A stretch of DNA of 7,851 bases from an uncultured Candidatus Saccharibacteria bacterium (GTDB lineage Bacteria; Patescibacteriota; Saccharimonadia; Saccharimonadales; UBA4665), in the NCBI GenBank assembly GCA_937988795.1, contig CALKHY010000136.1:1-7851 (forward strand). Direction: 5' to 3'. The position numbers were made by a program, and so were the translations under genes. The stretch's first letter is position 1. Each line of letters starts with the position of its first letter. Below are positions 5,615 to 7,851 of the stretch, piece by piece. The notes beneath the pieces are model-generated. The model was given only the letters and a program-made list of their open reading frames with translations, searched no databases and had not been told where the DNA came from.

Positions 5615-5643
5615 ACTATACCGCGCCAGGGGCAGATATTCAA
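5615..5643 (-). promoter_or_regulatory. Promoter of the glycosidase gene
   Basis: On the minus strand, TTGAAT (5643-5638), a 17-bp spacer and TATAGT (5620-5615) match the sigma-70 layout well. Transcription would start near 5608, leaving a leader of about 58 nt with GAGAGGG just before ATG 5550. It makes the gene independent of the hydrolase upstream, whose stop is at 5662. Confidence 0.65.
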
Positions 5644-5661
5644 TGTTACAAATGTTGTGTT

Positions 5662-6498
5662 TTAGTGTCTGTTGAGACTTGTGTTGACACCGCGCTTTTT
5701 TGCGCTCCCCTTTAAGAGGTTGGCCAGATACCGGGCGGAACGCGCCGAGATACCGTGCATATCTGTGACCAGGTGCAACTTAATGTTTTTATTGGCATGA
5801 AACATCTCCCGCACTCCTTGACGGATGACGACAAAATCGAGCCGGCCGTACACAATGTCTGTCGGTATTGTCATGCCTTTTAGTTCGTAATACGTTCGCT
5901 GCTCCAAAATGGTGTTGCGCAAACTCTGCTCGAAGGGATACCACTCTTCCTTGCTCAGATGCAGGCCGGATAGTTTGCGTGCCATGCGCCACATGAGCCT
6001 ATTCTCGACATGCGCCAGTTCCGGGTGCGACGCAATGTATTCAAACAGCGCCCTGTAGCGCGCACTGCGCTTACCATGCCCCGGAAAATCCGGCACCTCT
6101 CCCAGAAGCGGCGGTTCATATAATATAAGACGCTTAACCAGCTTGGGCCTAGTGGCCGCCAGGTGCGCCGCAACCAAACAGCCCATGGAATGTCCGACAA
6201 AATGGACCGGGCCGTCTATACGCTGTCGCTTTAACAGCGCCAGCACCATGCGGGCGTGCTCCTGAACAGTATACTTGCCCCACTGCGGTTTGGGCGACAT
6301 GCCAAAACCAAGAAGATCCGGAGCGATGATTCGCCAACGATCAGGCGGAAGCTCCTCGATCAGCCGCCGCCAAACGTCCTTGCTTGCCGCCAGACCGTGC
6401 AGCAAAACCACTGCCTGCCGGCCGTACCCGGCCTCGATAAAATCAAGGCGGTACGGCCGGCCGAGCAGACGATGCCAAAGGGTGTCAAGGAATCCCAC
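5662..6498 (-). CDS. Alpha/beta-hydrolase-fold enzyme
   Basis: A 278-residue soluble serine hydrolase. The oxyanion-hole motif LLHGLAASKDVW is at 32-43, APDLLGFGMSPKP at 59-71, and the nucleophile elbow VGHSMG at 101-106 with S104. The acid is probably D221 in YGRLDFVV and the base H248 in DMHGIS, completing the triad. A helical cap lies at about 135-205. The fold and triad fit esterases, lipases and C-C hydrolases; the substrate is unknown. The start is GTG 6498, 6 nt after TATACT, so the mRNA is probably leaderless; an ATG two bases upstream is in another frame. The last 15 residues are basic and beyond the fold. It follows the DUF378 gene by 27 nt. The window's longest perfect inverted repeat in coding sequence lies in codons 13-28. 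Confidence 0.88.
   Translation of the reverse strand: MGFLDTLWHRLLGRPYRLDFIEAGYGRQAVVLLHGLAASKDVWRRLIEELPPDRWRIIAPDLLGFGMSPKPQWGKYTVQEHARMVLALLKRQRIDGPVHFVGHSMGCLVAAHLAATRPKLVKRLILYEPPLLGEVPDFPGHGKRSARYRALFEYIASHPELAHVENRLMWRMARKLSGLHLSKEEWYPFEQSLRNTILEQRTYYELKGMTIPTDIVYGRLDFVVIRQGVREMFHANKNIKLHLVTDMHGISARSARYLANLLKGSAKKRGVNTSLNRH
6417..6461 (-). repeat. 12-bp GC-rich inverted repeat inside the start of the alpha/beta-hydrolase gene
   Basis: GCCGGCCGTACC (6417-6428) and GGTACGGCCGGC (6450-6461) are perfect complements separated by 21 nt. In the mRNA they would form a 12-bp, mostly G-C stem about 37-81 nt from the GTG start. They encode GRPYR and GYGRQ, so repeated codon use for similar residues may explain it. 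Confidence 0.6.
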
Positions 6499-6510
6499 AT
6501 ACTCAGTATA
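6499..6510 (-). promoter_or_regulatory. -10 box of the alpha/beta-hydrolase gene (leaderless)
   Basis: TATACT (6510-6505, minus strand) is followed by 6 nt and GTG 6498, the same geometry as the TrmB-type gene. No good -35 is seen at 16-18 bp. The box lies between the DUF378 stop (6526) and the hydrolase start. Confidence 0.5.
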
Positions 6511-6525
6511 GCCGACCTGGAGCTA

Positions 6526-6732
6526 TTAACGCTCACGGTTTACTCGCATAAACGTGAACAGGAGATAGAGCGCCGACAAACCGACCGCGCCGTAAATTAT
6601 CCGGGATGCCAGAGATTGCGCACCAAAGATCTGGTCAACCAGATTGTAATCGAAGAAGCCGACCAATCCCCAGTTAATGCCGCCAATAATGACAAGCAGG
6701 TACGCCAAAATGTCTATAAAGTTCATTCTCAT
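6526..6732 (-). CDS. Small DUF378-type membrane protein
   Basis: A 68-residue protein with two membrane helices (about 5-27 and 43-64). The first helix carries the family-typical IIGGINWGLVGFF (15-27), followed by DYNLVDQIFG and a second helix with a short basic tail (RVNRER). This matches DUF378 (YuzA-like) proteins, which have no known function. ATG 6732 is preceded by GAGGT (6745-6741) with an 8-nt gap, a proper Shine-Dalgarno, so it is preferred over ATG 6726. It follows the KTSC-Ham1 gene by 65 nt on the same strand and may be co-transcribed with it. Confidence 0.87.
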   Translation of the reverse strand: MRMNFIDILAYLLVIIGGINWGLVGFFDYNLVDQIFGAQSLASRIIYGAVGLSALYLLFTFMRVNRER

Positions 6733-6745
6733 AGGCCCGCACCTC
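6733..6745 (-). promoter_or_regulatory. Shine-Dalgarno deciding the DUF378 start
   Basis: GAGGT at 6745-6741 on the minus strand lies 8 nt before ATG 6732. This contrasts with the hydrolase and KTSC-Ham1 genes on either side, which have a -10 box at that position and no Shine-Dalgarno. Confidence 0.65.
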
Positions 6746-6797
6746 GTTTACCTATCCACCCAGCTTACTTCTTTTGGGTGTTTGAGACTATGAGGTT

Positions 6798-7601
6798 TTA
6801 CACCTTGCCAAGTTTGCGCTGCAGGCTGTACCACCTGGCAAACTCGTACCACACGCTGTCCTTAGGATCGATGCTGGAGACGCCCGACCCTTCCCTGATT
6901 TCGGCCAAGGTCTTCGTCTGGCCGGCATTGATAACAACCCTGTCGATACTGTAGCGGCTGTTGCCTCTAGCCTCTTGGGCGATCGTTCCGTAAAAATCCT
7001 TGGAGAATGCCTTTGATCTCTTGCCGTCATAGTATACAACGGTATGCGTCCGGATAACCGTCCTGTCAGTTTTGCCCGCCATAAGCGCCAGAAAATCTTC
7101 GGCGCGGAACCAGTCGGAGACGTATCGCATATATGCACCCGGAAAACCTCGAAGTGCCAAAATATTCCAAAATGTATCCTGTACAATAACTGGACGCTTG
7201 GCCAGACGATACGCCTCTTTTGCTTTATGTACGGCTATTTTTTCGGTGTCGAACCCCTGGATTTCGTCTACCGGCAAATCCAGTTGTTCAAGCTCAATAC
7301 CAAACTCCTGCAAAACCGCCTGCGCGTCGTAGAACTTGTGTTCATTGCCGGTGACTAACGCCAGTGTTTGCCACGCCGGTGCTTTTTCTTCGTTCACCCG
7401 CTCGTATCGATAATGTTTGTTGATGTGGGCGTAAAAATACTCGCCATACGAATCAGCCTTCAGGAAAAGATCATACACGCGCTGCTCGACATCGAAATAC
7501 TGGTACACGCGGTTTTCCTTAAACTCAACCTCGAGTATGCGCGTTTTTGGGTCGTACCCAATCGAAACAATATCCGAAGACTCAACTGGAATCCGCTGCA
7601 T
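6798..7601 (-). CDS. KTSC domain fused to a divergent Ham1/RdgB-type nucleoside triphosphate pyrophosphatase
   Basis: A 267-residue cytoplasmic two-domain protein. Residues 3-69 are a KTSC domain (SSDIVSIGYDPKTRILEVEF, VYQYFDV, LKADSYGEYF), a small domain of uncertain, possibly nucleic-acid-related, function. Residues 79-265 resemble Ham1/RdgB enzymes, which hydrolyse ITP, XTP and dITP to the monophosphate: LVTGNEHKFYDAQAVL (82-97), DEIQGFDTEKIAVHKAKEAY (112-131), VQDTFWNILALRGFPGAYM (140-158) and KTLAE (230-234). Kept are TGN with K89, acidic E113 and D142, and D220. Changed are the usual DSGL (here DTFW), the GFGYDP loop (here RYSIDR) and the SHR base-recognition motif near the end (not found), so substrate preference may differ. 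The start ATG 7601 lies 6 nt after TAGACT. lysA ends 33 nt upstream, and the DUF378 gene follows. Confidence 0.87.
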   Translation of the reverse strand: MQRIPVESSDIVSIGYDPKTRILEVEFKENRVYQYFDVEQRVYDLFLKADSYGEYFYAHINKHYRYERVNEEKAPAWQTLALVTGNEHKFYDAQAVLQEFGIELEQLDLPVDEIQGFDTEKIAVHKAKEAYRLAKRPVIVQDTFWNILALRGFPGAYMRYVSDWFRAEDFLALMAGKTDRTVIRTHTVVYYDGKRSKAFSKDFYGTIAQEARGNSRYSIDRVVINAGQTKTLAEIREGSGVSSIDPKDSVWYEFARWYSLQRKLGKV

Positions 7602-7613
7602 GCAGTTAGTCTA
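7602..7613 (-). promoter_or_regulatory. -10-like box of the KTSC-Ham1 gene (leaderless)
   Basis: TAGACT (7613-7608, minus strand) is followed by 6 nt and ATG 7601, repeating the spacing seen at the TrmB-type and hydrolase genes. TAGACT is a weaker match than TATACT and no -35 is evident, so read-through from lysA is also possible. Confidence 0.35.
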
Positions 7614-7634
7614 CCATGAAACCTCGGGGAATAA

Positions 7635-7851
7635 TTACTCGGCTGCTTCGCCAACTTGCAGCGTTGCAAACAAATCATTCAGTGTTTCGGCACGCCGGAT
7701 AAGCCGGACAGTGCCACCGGACTCAAGCAGCAGCTCCGCGGAACGCAGCTTGCCATTATAGTTAAAGCCCATGGCATGCCCGTGCGCGCCAACCGTATGG
7801 ATTGCCAGGTAATCGCCGATTTCTGTATGCGGCAGCCGGCGGTCGATGGCG
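7635..7851 (-). CDS. lysA: Diaminopimelate decarboxylase, C-terminal part (5' end beyond the window)
   Basis: The minus strand is open from the window edge to a TAA at 7635, giving the last 71 residues. GDYLAIHTVGAHGHAMGFN and the following YNGKLRSAELLL match the C-terminal beta-barrel of PLP-dependent diaminopimelate decarboxylases. In these the GA(Y/H)G...YN segment lies at the active site and contacts PLP and the partner subunit. IRRAETLNDLFATL is the usual tail. The enzyme converts meso-diaminopimelate to L-lysine. The PLP lysine and the N-terminal TIM barrel lie outside the window, so catalytic completeness cannot be judged. GAHGHAMGFNYNGKLR is closer to the lysA variant I recall from Bacteroidetes than to the E. 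coli type. Related ornithine/arginine decarboxylases of the fold are less likely. Confidence 0.85.
   Translation of the reverse strand, partial: AIDRRLPHTEIGDYLAIHTVGAHGHAMGFNYNGKLRSAELLLESGGTVRLIRRAETLNDLFATLQVGEAAE

Noticed and set aside
5551..5643. Upstream TTG start for the glycosidase adding 31 residues
   Set aside because: The TTG is part of the -35 box, and the extra residues cover the promoter and leader.
6757..6780. Inverted repeat CACCCA / TGGGTG with a 12-nt loop between KTSC-Ham1 and DUF378
   Set aside because: The stem is only 6 bp with a large loop and no T tract on the minus strand, so a terminator call is not supported.
6256..6954. Plus-strand open frame of 232 codons across the hydrolase, DUF378 and KTSC-Ham1 3' end
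   Set aside because: It is antisense to three well-supported genes, has no promoter or Shine-Dalgarno, and its translation shows no recognisable domain.

Overview
The window is about 7.9 kb, gene dense, and reads like the chromosome of a monoderm Patescibacteria/CPR bacterium, most likely Saccharibacteria (TM7). This placement is an inference from gene content: a PD-(D/E)XK-like protein of a type common in CPR genomes, a TrmB-type regulator, an LPXTG-like surface protein, a KTSC-Ham1 fusion and a heliorhodopsin-family protein. No 16S or ribosomal gene is present to confirm it. All complete genes end in TAA or TAG and follow the standard code.

Left block (1-2419, all minus strand, read right to left): msrA (methionine sulfoxide reductase A), a seven-helix heliorhodopsin-family protein, a HAD-family phosphatase and a PD-(D/E)XK-like protein cut by the window edge. 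The last three are packed with gaps of 3 and 8 nt and look like one operon. The heliorhodopsin homologue is the most unusual gene here. The family fold and C-terminal signature are clear, but the retinal-binding lysine of helix 7 is alanine and the counter-ion glutamate of helix 3 is glycine.

Centre (2420-4218): a 211-bp divergent control region holds several TTGTG elements, one of them a perfect inverted repeat over the promoter of a plus-strand TrmB-type regulator. Next comes a near-consensus promoter (TTGACT, 17 bp, TATAAT) and a strong Shine-Dalgarno for a secreted isopeptide/DUF11-type surface protein with an LPTTG sorting signal. It ends at a strong hairpin terminator that separates it from the convergent minus-strand genes.

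Right block (4216-7851, minus strand, read right to left): the 3' end of lysA (diaminopimelate decarboxylase), a KTSC-domain/Ham1-type NTP pyrophosphatase fusion, a small DUF378-type membrane protein, an alpha/beta hydrolase, and a GH63/mannosylglycerate-hydrolase-like glycosidase with its own promoter.

A recurring regulatory feature is a -10 box (TATACT, TATAGT or TAGACT) only 6-8 nt before the start codon of five genes, implying leaderless mRNAs. The surface protein, the glycosidase and the DUF378 protein instead have Shine-Dalgarno sequences. I saw no tRNA, rRNA, CRISPR array, insertion sequence or attachment site. No stretch over 300 bases lacks a gene.
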